From NCBI GenBank assembly GCA_964636625.1, contig CAZWUL010000066.1, positions 1 through 5,795 on the forward strand: DNA of 5,795 bases, written 5' to 3'. This DNA comes from CAZWUL01 sp964636625 (lineage in GTDB: Bacteria; Atribacterota; Phoenicimicrobiia; Phoenicimicrobiales; Stramentimicrobiaceae). The number at the start of each line of letters is the position of its first letter. The first letter of the stretch is position 1. The notes below the pieces were generated by a model. That model was not told where the DNA came from, did no database searches, and was given only the letters and a program-made list of their open reading frames with translations. A program made the position numbers and the translations under genes. Positions 1 to 5,745 of the stretch are shown here, one piece after another.

Positions 1-88
1 CGGCACTCATGGTGAGCTTATAGAACAGGAGGGGCATTATCAGGACATCTGGAGAATCCAGCATCAGTTGGAGCAGGAAGCGGGATGA
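1..88 (+). CDS. ABC exporter half-transporter, C-terminal fragment (5' end outside window)
   Basis: The frame starting at base 2 reads GTHGELIEQEGHYQDIWRIQ and a few more residues, then stops at TGA (86-88). In ABC exporters a G-T-H-x-E-L motif follows the H-switch region and is followed by a 'G-x-Y-x-x-L/I-W-x-x-Q' tail, so this matches the extreme C-terminus of the nucleotide-binding domain. The next complete gene downstream is another exporter half on the same strand, which suggests the two encode subunits of a heterodimeric exporter of the TM287/288 or BmrCD type. None of the Walker or signature motifs of this subunit lie in the window, so I cannot tell whether it carries the degenerate ATP site. 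The last codons lie in sequence resembling the prefix of the spacer repeats, so the final residues (about LEQEAG) may be repeat-derived. Confidence 0.75.
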   Translation, partial: GTHGELIEQEGHYQDIWRIQHQLEQEAG

Positions 89-134
89 CGAGAGGGCGAA
101 CTGGCGAGTGGGCGAGGGGGCGGAAAACCTGCGG
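86..134 (+). repeat. Octamer-phased repeat array, copy A
   Basis: Read in steps of eight from base 86 the units are tgacgaga, gggcgaac, tggcgagt, gggcgagg and gggcggaa, followed by the tail aaaacctgcgg (124-134). The loose unit consensus is (t/g)g(g/a)c(g/a)ag(g/t). The same phase and the same tail recur in copies C and D downstream of the ABC gene, so this looks like one repeat family. The first unit overlaps the TGA stop of the upstream ABC gene. Function is unknown. Confidence 0.55.
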
Positions 135-345
135 ATGTCGATGCCAGTCAATAGGGAGATGAGCAAGCGTCGTCCACGGATGAACACGAATAAAATGAGT
201 TTTTAGGTGTTAGGTTTGAGAGAGTCAGAAAAAATCCCTAGTTAGGATAGTAAGGAGAAGAGGTTAATCGTTAAGGGTAAGTTGAAAAAACTCTGGAGAG
301 GAAACAGGGGATAAAAAAGTAAAGTGAAAAGAAAGGTAAAGAGAG
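89..345. other. Repeat-rich spacer between the two ABC exporter genes, no gene seen
   Basis: This spacer is 257 bp long, whereas paired exporter halves are usually adjacent or overlapping. It starts with an octamer-phased G-rich array ending in aaaacctgcgg (to 134). Next comes a short stretch with a near-repeat (cacggatgaa, then cacgaataaa, around 175-195). The rest is purine-rich, low-complexity sequence with 'gttaagggtaag' around 270-282, similar to 'gggttaagggtta' near 2368-2380 in the next spacer. I see no convincing promoter, terminator or reading frame. The final 15 bases hold the Shine-Dalgarno site of the next gene. Confidence 0.6.
332..337 (+). promoter_or_regulatory. Ribosome binding site of the ABC exporter gene
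   Basis: AAAGGT lies eight bases before the ATG at 346, in a purine-rich run. It is a moderate Shine-Dalgarno match and supports that start. No clear promoter is visible, so the gene may depend on transcription from the upstream partner gene. Confidence 0.5.
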
Positions 346-2148
346 ATGCAGGACAGGATAGAAGATAAACAGTATCAGAAAAATATCAATCTCAAACTCT
401 GGGGTAATCTGATCAGAGAAGGGAAAGCCTTTTATGGGATGATGGCTTTTCTGGGGTTGGTCATGATTATTCTGGCCGGTGCAGATGCCATAACCCCTCT
501 CTTAACCCGCTATGCCATTGATAACTTTATAATTCCACAGAAATATCAAGGTTTATATCTATTCGGAGTGATTTATGTCATTTTAGTTCTCTTTCAGGCT
601 TTCGGGGTTTTGATGCTCATTGCGGTTGCCGGAAAGATCGAGACGGGGATCAATTTTCATTTGCGAAATAAATGCTATCGGAAGCTGCAGGAGATGGAGT
701 TTGCCTATTTTGACCGGACACCGACAGGTTGGATAGTAGCCCGGTTAACTTCTGACATATCGAGACTGGGTGATGTTATTGCCTGGGGTATTGTTGACTT
801 TGTCTGGGGTGGAGCGTTGATGCTCCTGATGGGTCTATTCATGTTTCTCCTGAACTGGAAACTGGCTTTGCTGGCTCTTTCCCTCTTTCCACTGTTACTC
901 TTTATCAGCAGTAAATTTCAGATCAGTATTTTGAAGAATTATCGCCAGGTCAGACGTTTCAATTCCCAGATTACGAGTAGCTTTGGAGAGGGGATCCACG
1001 GAGCGAAGACGACCAAAACCCTGGTCAGGGAAGAGGCAAATCTCGAAGAATTTCAGGAGTTGAACAGGTCGATGCTCAGATATTCGGTTAAAGCGGCAGT
1101 TAAATCGGCTCTCTTTATGCCGATCGTGCTGGTGATCTCGACTATTGCCACCGGTATGGTTCTCTGGTTTGGAGGAAGGCAGGTGCTGGCAGAAGTGATC
1201 GGCTATGGAACATTTGTCGCCTTCATCAGCTATACCCTGCAATTCTTCGAACCGGTGTCGCATCTGGCCACGATCTTTGCCGAGATGCAGAATGCCCAGG
1301 CAGCAGCAGAGAGGGTATTTTCTCTGCTCGAACTTAAACCGCAGATCCGGGACACCGTACCCTATACGGGAGAGTGGCAGGACCGAAAGATGAGAGGAGA
1401 GATCGAGGTCGAAAAGATCGATTTTGCCTATAAAGTCGGGAAGCCGGTCTTTCGGGATTTCTCGCTCCATATTAAAGCCGGGGAGACGATTGCTCTGGTC
1501 GGCGAGACAGGAACAGGGAAGACAACCCTGGTCAATCTGATCTGCCGCTTCTATGAACCACAAGCTGGCAATATCAAGATTGACGGTATAGAGTTAAACA
1601 AGATGCCTCAGGAATGGATCCATTCGCAATTGGGCTATGTTCAGCAAGTTCCGCACCTCTTTCAGGGAACGATCAGAGAAAATATTCGCTACGGTAATCT
1701 GGAAGCTACGAACGAGAAGGTTGAAGAAGCGTCCCGGCTGGTCAGTGCTCATGAATTTATTGTTAACCTGCCTGGCGGTTATGATTACAGGGTCGGAGAA
1801 TCAGGTAGTCTGCTATCTACAGGGCAGAGACAACTGATCTCTTTTGCCCGGGTTGTTCTGGCAGATCCGGCATTATTGATCCTGGATGAAGCGACTGCTT
1901 CCATAGATACCGAAACCGAACAGTTGGTACAGAAAGCAATGCATAGCCTACTGGAGGGGAGAACGAGCATTATAGTAGCTCACCGGCTCTCTACGATCAG
2001 ATCTGCTAACCGGATCATTCTCATGCATAAGGGGATGATCGTGGAGATGGGACATCATAAAGAGCTGATGAAGAAAAGGGGAAGGTATTTTGAGCTCTAT
2101 ATGAACCAGTTCCTAACCGAAGAGGGGGATAAGATCCTGGCGGGGTAG
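346..2148 (+). CDS. ABC exporter half-transporter (fused permease and ATPase), probable multidrug/lipid-type heterodimer subunit
   Basis: This is a 600-residue type IV (B-type) ABC exporter half: one membrane domain followed by one ATPase domain, in the inner membrane. ATP hydrolysis drives substrate export; the substrate cannot be read from sequence. Hydrophobic segments fall at about residues 30-50, 70-94, 147-168, 171-188, 255-276 and 286-305. The family motif YFDRTPTGWIVARLTSD (121-137) forms the first intracellular region. ATPase motifs are A-loop Tyr362, Walker A GETGTGKTT (386-394), Q-loop Gln434, signature LSTGQ (490-494), Walker B LLILD (510-514) with catalytic Glu515, D-loop ASID (518-521) and switch His546. 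The catalytic glutamate is present, so this subunit has consensus Walker B and switch residues. The signature reads STGQ instead of SGGQ, a variant I recall from heterodimeric exporters. The partner is probably the gene ending at 88. Length is normal for the family. Drug-resistance names would be over-calling. Confidence 0.93.
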   Translation: MQDRIEDKQYQKNINLKLWGNLIREGKAFYGMMAFLGLVMIILAGADAITPLLTRYAIDNFIIPQKYQGLYLFGVIYVILVLFQAFGVLMLIAVAGKIETGINFHLRNKCYRKLQEMEFAYFDRTPTGWIVARLTSDISRLGDVIAWGIVDFVWGGALMLLMGLFMFLLNWKLALLALSLFPLLLFISSKFQISILKNYRQVRRFNSQITSSFGEGIHGAKTTKTLVREEANLEEFQELNRSMLRYSVKAAVKSALFMPIVLVISTIATGMVLWFGGRQVLAEVIGYGTFVAFISYTLQFFEPVSHLATIFAEMQNAQAAAERVFSLLELKPQIRDTVPYTGEWQDRKMRGEIEVEKIDFAYKVGKPVFRDFSLHIKAGETIALVGETGTGKTTLVNLICRFYEPQAGNIKIDGIELNKMPQEWIHSQLGYVQQVPHLFQGTIRENIRYGNLEATNEKVEEASRLVSAHEFIVNLPGGYDYRVGESGSLLSTGQRQLISFARVVLADPALLILDEATASIDTETEQLVQKAMHSLLEGRTSIIVAHRLSTIRSANRIILMHKGMIVEMGHHKELMKKRGRYFELYMNQFLTEEGDKILAG

Positions 2149-2182
2149 AATTTTATTATAAATGATGAATTATGAAGACAAA

Positions 2183-2220
2183 GGGCGAGTGGGTGACTTG
2201 GCGAGGGGGAGAAGAACCGG
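2183..2220 (+). repeat. Octamer-phased repeat array, copy B (degenerate)
   Basis: Units of eight are gggcgagt, gggtgact, tggcgagg and gggagaag, followed by aaccgg, a weak match to the aacctgcgg tail of the other copies. The units are closest to those of copy A in the upstream spacer. This is the most diverged member and its right edge is uncertain. Confidence 0.45.
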
Positions 2221-2229
2221 AAGAAGCAA

Positions 2230-2284
2230 AGCAGGAAGAGTGACAAGGTGACAGAGTAACAAGGTGACAAAGAAAAACCTGCGG
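2230..2284 (+). repeat. Octamer-phased repeat array, copy C (four units)
   Basis: The prefix agcaggaagag is followed by four 8-bp units: tgacaagg, tgacagag, taacaagg and tgacaaag. The tail is aaaaacctgcgg. It is base-for-base the same as copy D (2501-2547) except for one additional 8-bp block, exactly one unit. The tail continues into caggtt, giving the perfect inverted repeat aacctg-cgg-caggtt at 2276-2290. On the minus strand this hairpin is followed by tttttcttt, like a weak terminator. Confidence 0.75.
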
Positions 2285-2405
2285 CAGGTTAGCAAGTCCA
2301 TTGGTAGCATAGCAAGATGAGATGTCTCGACTACGCTCGACATGGTAAAAGAAGTGTTAAGAGTTACGGGTTAAGGGTTATGAGAAAAGATAAAAAGATA
2401 GTTTT

Positions 2406-2480
2406 TTGTCACCTCGACTGGAGCGATACCTACTTCCTTGTCATCTCGACTGGAGCGAAGCGAAATGGAGAGATCTCATC
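2406..2480 (+). repeat. Pair of 'ctcgactggagcga' dispersed-type repeats
   Basis: Two 21-bp segments, 2406-2426 and 2438-2458, differ at a single base (ttgtcacctcgactggagcg versus ttgtcatctcgactggagcg, each followed by a). The second continues into aagcgaaatggagagatctc, the fuller form of a repeat I recall from Bacteroidota-like and candidate-phylum genomes. The tctcgactacgctcgacatgg stretch near 2325 is a related short form. Spurious small proteins with a 'ISTGAKRNGEIS' reading arise from this repeat. Confidence 0.65.
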
Positions 2481-2500
2481 ACTGACCAACGATGAAGTTG

Positions 2501-2547
2501 AGCAGGAAGAGTGACAAGGTGACAGAGTAACAAAGAAAAACCTGCGG
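2501..2547 (+). repeat. Octamer-phased repeat array, copy D (three units)
   Basis: It has the same prefix and tail as copy C, but only three 8-bp units: tgacaagg, tgacagag and taacaaag. It is preceded by gttg, so the reading gttgagcaggaag resembles gttggagcaggaag at the 3' end of the upstream ABC gene (67-80). The cctgc of the tail can pair with gcagg at 2555-2559. Confidence 0.75.
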
Positions 2548-2575
2548 AAGGATAGCAGGCTGGAACGCTGGCTTT

Positions 2576-2595
2576 AGCCGGCAGGTTCACCGGCT
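2576..2595. repeat. Small inverted repeat agccgg / ccggct
   Basis: Six-base perfect arms (2576-2581 and 2590-2595) enclose an eight-base loop. The left arm can alternatively pair with gctggc at 2568-2573 in RNA with one G-U pair. No T-run follows on the plus strand, so it is not a standard terminator. It lies about 110 bp upstream of the acetyltransferase start and its role is unknown. Confidence 0.4.
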
Positions 2596-2693
2596 TCAGA
2601 CGGTCTCTGAGGATAAGTTAAAGGTTGGTGTTGTGTCAATTGAGTAGTGGCTCTAATACTAAGAAAAATTATGTCATATTCACCGGGAAAAAA

Positions 2694-2701
2694 AAGGAAG
2701 G
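2694..2701 (+). promoter_or_regulatory. Ribosome binding site deciding the acetyltransferase start
   Basis: AAGGAAGG lies five bases before the ATG at 2707 and is a good Shine-Dalgarno match. The open frame also begins with a GTG at 2647 and has an ATG at 2671, but neither has a comparable site. Residues homologous to GNAT proteins begin right at the 2707 ATG (MFELRRVRKEDKEKIL). Confidence 0.65.
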
Positions 2702-2706
2702 AAGTT

Positions 2707-3147
2707 ATGTTTGAGTTAAGAAGAGTCAGAAAGGAAGATAAGGAGAAGATTCTGGAGATCTGCAGCAGTATCTGGGAAGGGGATGATTATATTCCGATCA
2801 TATTCGATCGTTGGATAAAGGACAGAAAAGGTGAGTTTACTGCTGTCTGGTTTGAAGGAAAGATTGTCGGTATGGGGAAATTGACCTATCTGACAGACCA
2901 CGATGTCTGGCTGGAAGGGTTGAGAGCAGATCCAAGAGCGCAATTGCACGGGATCGGAAAGACGATTACCTCTTACTACCTCAAAAAACTGAAAAAAAGG
3001 AAGAATGTTCATTCGATCAGATTCTCTACTTATTTCGCCAATGTCCAGTCCCGTAAATTATCAGAAAATGCCGGTTTCCGGGTTATCCATACGATGTCCA
3101 ATAAACACTACAATATCTGGAAACGGGAGAGTGTTTTCTTCGGTTGA
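2707..3147 (+). CDS. GNAT-family N-acetyltransferase, 3' end truncated by IS21-family insertion
   Basis: The product, 146 residues from the chosen start, has the GNAT fold signature. The N-terminal strand and helix read FELRRVRKEDKEKILEI, central strands include FTAVWFEGKIVGMGKL (44-59), and motif A reads LRADPRAQLHGIGKTI (72-87). Its Q79-x-x-G82-x-G84 matches the acetyl-CoA pyrophosphate loop consensus. The LSENAGFRVI segment (118-127) is the usual late helix and strand. The acyl acceptor is unknown. The IS begins at 3132, so only residues to about Glu141 are native; the last residues (SVFFG) and the TGA come from the IS end. From memory, relatives with the IWEGxDYIP motif (22-30) often have an additional C-terminal region, so the original protein was probably longer. 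The acetyl-CoA domain is nearly complete, so residual activity is possible, but a pseudogene is as likely. Confidence 0.75.
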   Translation: MFELRRVRKEDKEKILEICSSIWEGDDYIPIIFDRWIKDRKGEFTAVWFEGKIVGMGKLTYLTDHDVWLEGLRADPRAQLHGIGKTITSYYLKKLKKRKNVHSIRFSTYFANVQSRKLSENAGFRVIHTMSNKHYNIWKRESVFFG

Positions 3148-3181
3148 AAAGTTACCACTATTTCACTTGAAAATGTTCCAG
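3132..3181. repeat. IS21 left end with two terminal repeats
   Basis: L1 core ttcggttgaaaagttacca (3139-3157) is followed 23 bp on by a diverged L2, ttcacttgaaaatgttcca (3162-3180), 14 of 19 identical. L1 is a perfect 19/19 inverted match to the inner right repeat (5746-5764). These are presumed IstA binding sites, by analogy with the multiple terminal repeats of IS21. The istB stop codon follows immediately (3182). Confidence 0.8.
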
Positions 3182-3943
3182 TTAGATGTCAACGGTTTTC
3201 AACCATTCTTTGGTTTCTTTGAGCCGGTAAGATTTACTGCTCATGTTAATAATATACGCTTTATGAGTTAATCTATCAACCATAGCAGCAGTCAGGACAG
3301 GGTCATTAAATATTTCCTGCCATCTTTCAAACGAAAGATTTGTTGTAATGATAGTTGATTTTCTTCCAGCCCGTAGTGATAAATTAGTGAACAGTAGTTC
3401 TGAACCTTCCTTATCGAAAGAAATGTATCCCAACTCATCTGCGATAACAAGATCATATTTTTCAAATCGTTGTTCCATCTTTCTAAGCGTTCCGGCCGAT
3501 CTTGATTCTTTGAGTTGGGTAATTAACGTAGGGATCGTAGCAAATAAAACCTTATACTCTTCCATACATGCTCTGATTCCCAGGGCAATAGCCAGATGTG
3601 TTTTCCCTGTTCCGGGGTTGCCTGCCAGAATAACATTCTGCCCTTCTTTAATAAAATCGAGTGTTTTGAGAGCTTTAAGCCTTTTACGGGCATCTTCCGG
3701 CAAATAATCAATGTTTAGGTCTTGCAGGTATTTTTTGCAGGGAAAACAGGCGGAACGTATACGGTTGGTTTTTCTGTTTTCTAATCGCCGGTAGTATTCA
3801 CCATCGAGCAGATCACAAAGATATTCTTCATATGAACTGTTCTCTTTAACGGCCTCTTCTGCTTTCAGCTTAAAGGTCTTTCTTATTTCCGGCAGACGTA
3901 TCATTTTAGTATATTCGATGATCTTTTCTTCTGTATTCATCAT
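3182..3943 (-). CDS. istB: IS21-family helper ATPase IstB
   Basis: IstB is a cytoplasmic AAA+ ATPase, related to DnaC/DnaA, that assembles on target DNA and stimulates the IstA transposase. The 253-residue length is normal. An N-terminal helical region (about 1-95, the IstB N-terminal domain) precedes the ATPase core: Walker A GNPGTGKTH (108-116), Walker B LVIADE (165-170), sensor-1 ITTN (199-202) and a conserved C-terminal VDRLTH with candidate arginine finger Arg224. The start is the first of two tandem ATGs (3943), preceded by GAGG six bases upstream. Its ATGA overlaps the istA stop codon, so translation is probably coupled to istA. All nucleotide-binding residues are present. The gene points toward the truncated acetyltransferase, so read-through transcripts would be antisense to it. 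Confidence 0.95.
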   Translation of the reverse strand: MMNTEEKIIEYTKMIRLPEIRKTFKLKAEEAVKENSSYEEYLCDLLDGEYYRRLENRKTNRIRSACFPCKKYLQDLNIDYLPEDARKRLKALKTLDFIKEGQNVILAGNPGTGKTHLAIALGIRACMEEYKVLFATIPTLITQLKESRSAGTLRKMEQRFEKYDLVIADELGYISFDKEGSELLFTNLSLRAGRKSTIITTNLSFERWQEIFNDPVLTAAMVDRLTHKAYIINMSSKSYRLKETKEWLKTVDI

Positions 3944-5514
3944 AATACACCTCGGTTATCTTTTAGTCCACATCTGTCGGGGATTAACTCTGATAATTCA
4001 AGTAATTGCTTTGCTGCAACATTATCCAAAATGTTTGCAAACTTAGCCTTAATTGGTTCAGCTTGCCGCTCGTTTATTGTTTTGATCTTGTCGGTTGTTA
4101 TGCTATTTGGACATGCATGCTCAAGTTTGCAGACAAGCTCAAGAACATCTTGCAAGCTCATCTGCTTTTCTTTCTGATAGATAAGTAGTTCTATGAAGTC
4201 TTTGGGATTATCGGAAAAATGTCTCTTGAACAGTGTTTGATATTCTTGTTTCATTCTTTGGAAGGCAACACTGCCTGCAACTGCACCAGGTTTGCGACTC
4301 AAAGTTGTTAAGTAATGATCAATGTCTATGATCCATTCATCTCTATCCAATGATTTTTTATGAGAGCAGATCTTTTCACTCTCATGATAGCACAATATTT
4401 CACTTGGATATATCTTTGCCGTAATAATCTTGCCGGTAAAGATTTCAGGAACAGAATAATGATTCCTTCCAACCATAATTGTGGAGTACTTATCTACTCG
4501 CAAATCTGCTAAGGTCGCAGCTTCGAACGGAACTGTTTCGCATGGCAGCAGATAATCTTTCTCAGTTTCCAAAAATCTATTAGCAGTCTGATTTTTATTG
4601 GAGCTTTGAGGTCTTTTATTTAGGGCTTCGCAGACTTTTTGAAGATGCTCATTTGCCTCTTCTAACGACGAAAACATATCTTTAGAGGAGAAGGCTTTTT
4701 GTCTTACGAAAGAAACACTCTTTTCAACGTGACCTTTTTCGTTACCGGCATTAACATTACAAAAACGAAAGCCAAAATTATAATACGTCGATAACTGAAG
4801 TAGTCCAAGGGTTGCTTCTTTTTCAGTTCTACCGACAAATTTTCGGACTGCTACCTTCATGTTGTCGTATACTAAATTGCGAAAAACACCTCCAATATGA
4901 CTAAAGAAAAGGGCATGGGCTTCCTGGAAGGCTTGAGTATTTGCCCGTGGGAATAACACAGAATACCTGTAGTTTCCATAGGCAGAGGTGAAAACAGCCA
5001 TTGGGATAATCCGCAGTTTCCCGCTGATGAATATCTTTGCCTCGCCCCAATCAAATTCACAGACATCGCCAGGTAAGTATTGCTGCCTGATATAAGTCTC
5101 AGCATGCTTACTCTCAAGTTTATTAATAAGATCACAAATGGCCGTATAGCCTATATCATGACCTGACTCCCTGACTACGGCCAAGATATCAACCTTTTTC
5201 ATTAACTGTTTATGCTGACCACGACTTCTCTTCTTACGATTTTCATCTAAGCAATTGAGGACTATCGAAATGATCTCTTCATTAATTTTCCTGTTTTTCC
5301 TATTAGAGGTGTCATATTGGGGAATCTTGATTATTTCCTCTATAATCTCTCTGTCATCATGATTCTTCTTACACTGAATCTTTTCTTTCTCCTTTTCATA
5401 AGACTCAACATACTTCCTGACTGTAAGACGGCAAACGCCCGTTTCCAAGGCAATTTTGCTGATACTTTCTCCATCTCTAAATCGCCGGATGATTATTTCC
5501 TGTTTAGTGTGCAT
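3940..5514 (-). CDS. istA: IS21-family DDE transposase IstA
   Basis: IstA binds the element's terminal repeats and catalyses DNA cleavage and strand transfer. From the chosen ATG it has 524 residues. An N-terminal helix-turn-helix spans about 15-36 (GESISKIALETGVCRLTVRKYV), and a second helical DNA-binding region is likely near 109-131. The retroviral-integrase-type catalytic core has candidate acidic residues Asp155 (CEFDWGE), Asp217 (LVYDNMK) and Glu264 (KGHVEKSV). A C-terminal beta-barrel-like region follows at about 343-388 (VGRNHYSVP). The open frame extends 43 codons upstream to a GTG at 5643. I prefer the ATG at 5514, which has GGAGG nine bases upstream and where the family's N-terminal HTH begins. 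The stop overlaps istB by 4 nt. No frameshift or missing catalytic residue is seen. Confidence 0.94.
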   Translation of the reverse strand: MHTKQEIIIRRFRDGESISKIALETGVCRLTVRKYVESYEKEKEKIQCKKNHDDREIIEEIIKIPQYDTSNRKNRKINEEIISIVLNCLDENRKKRSRGQHKQLMKKVDILAVVRESGHDIGYTAICDLINKLESKHAETYIRQQYLPGDVCEFDWGEAKIFISGKLRIIPMAVFTSAYGNYRYSVLFPRANTQAFQEAHALFFSHIGGVFRNLVYDNMKVAVRKFVGRTEKEATLGLLQLSTYYNFGFRFCNVNAGNEKGHVEKSVSFVRQKAFSSKDMFSSLEEANEHLQKVCEALNKRPQSSNKNQTANRFLETEKDYLLPCETVPFEAATLADLRVDKYSTIMVGRNHYSVPEIFTGKIITAKIYPSEILCYHESEKICSHKKSLDRDEWIIDIDHYLTTLSRKPGAVAGSVAFQRMKQEYQTLFKRHFSDNPKDFIELLIYQKEKQMSLQDVLELVCKLEHACPNSITTDKIKTINERQAEPIKAKFANILDNVAAKQLLELSELIPDRCGLKDNRGVL

Positions 5515-5523
5515 GCTGATCAT

Positions 5524-5528
5524 CCTCC
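5524..5528 (-). promoter_or_regulatory. Ribosome binding site deciding the istA start
   Basis: GGAGG on the minus strand sits nine bases before the ATG at 5514. It directly abuts the alternative ATG at 5523, so it would be too close to serve that one. This favours the shorter IstA. Confidence 0.6.
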
Positions 5529-5564
5529 AAATCTTCTCCTGTGCTGTTATTTTGAACACAAGAG

Positions 5565-5593
5565 TTAATAGTGCAATGACACAAGCTATGCAA
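5565..5593 (-). promoter_or_regulatory. Candidate istA promoter (weak)
   Basis: On the minus strand TTGCAT (5593-5588), a 17-base spacer and TATTAA (5570-5565) resemble -35 and -10 boxes with 3/6 and 4/6 consensus matches. Transcription would start roughly 40-45 bases before the istA ATG. The match is weak, and low expression would suit a transposase, but AT-rich DNA gives such matches by chance. Confidence 0.3.
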
Positions 5594-5624
5594 GCAATTA
5601 TCGAGGGGGCAGAAAAATTTGCAA

Positions 5625-5677
5625 AAGATGGTGGGAATTCCACTCGGCCTACGGCCTCCTTCCATTCCCACCATCTT
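5625..5677. repeat. 14-bp perfect inverted repeat inside the IS, upstream of istA
   Basis: The arms aagatggtgggaat (5625-5638) and attcccaccatctt (5664-5677) are perfect reverse complements separated by 25 bases. The loop holds a nested ggcc-tac-ggcc hairpin. In the istA direction the stem is followed by ttgcaaattttt, a loose T-rich tract, so it could act as a weak terminator against transcription entering from outside. It lies 111 bp or more from the istA ATG, too far to hide its ribosome binding site directly. Confidence 0.75.
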
Positions 5678-5745
5678 AATCGTCTCCTCGGAAACTAACC
5701 TATGTTGATTCCTCTCTTTCATATCTTCTCCAGTCTTTTGTAAAC

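Larger units (their letters stand above)
2149..2646. other. 498-bp intergenic region made of short repeats, no convincing gene
   Basis: After the ABC stop codon the region carries, in order, an AT-rich stretch (ttttattataaatgatgaat), an octamer-phased array (from 2183), a second array (2230-2284), a 'tctcgactacgctcgacatgg'-type element (about 2325-2345), 'gttaagagttacgggttaag' low-complexity sequence, a pair of 'ctcgactggagcga' repeats (2406-2458), a third array (2501-2547) and a small inverted repeat (2576-2595). The only forward open frame (2317-2514) is a translation of these repeats and is not accepted as a gene. No Rho-independent terminator with a T-run follows the ABC gene on the plus strand. 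Confidence 0.7.

Noticed and set aside
895..1563. 222-codon antisense frame inside the ABC gene
   Set aside because: It lies wholly opposite a well-supported ABC exporter coding region with all its motifs, and the residue string shows no recognisable domain.
2317..2514. 65-codon forward open frame in the second spacer
   Set aside because: It is a translation of the ctcgactggagcga and octamer repeats. It has no good ribosome binding site and its residues follow repeat sequence, not a protein family.
2230..2547. Repeats considered as a CRISPR array
   Set aside because: The repeats are internally periodic at 8 bp, there are no equal-length repeats with similar-sized unique spacers, and no cas gene is nearby.
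2631..2659. TTGTGT, 17 bp, TAATAC as a promoter for the acetyltransferase
   Set aside because: Each box matches only 3 of 6 consensus bases, which is expected by chance in sequence of this composition.
2647..2706. Upstream GTG extension of the acetyltransferase (20 residues)
   Set aside because: There is no Shine-Dalgarno site before the GTG, while AAGGAAGG directly precedes the ATG at 2707, where the GNAT fold begins.
5515..5643. 43-codon N-terminal extension of IstA with a hydrophobic stretch
   Set aside because: The hydrophobic segment would be odd for a DNA-binding transposase and part of it is the palindrome. The GGAGG site and the HTH start both favour the ATG at 5514.
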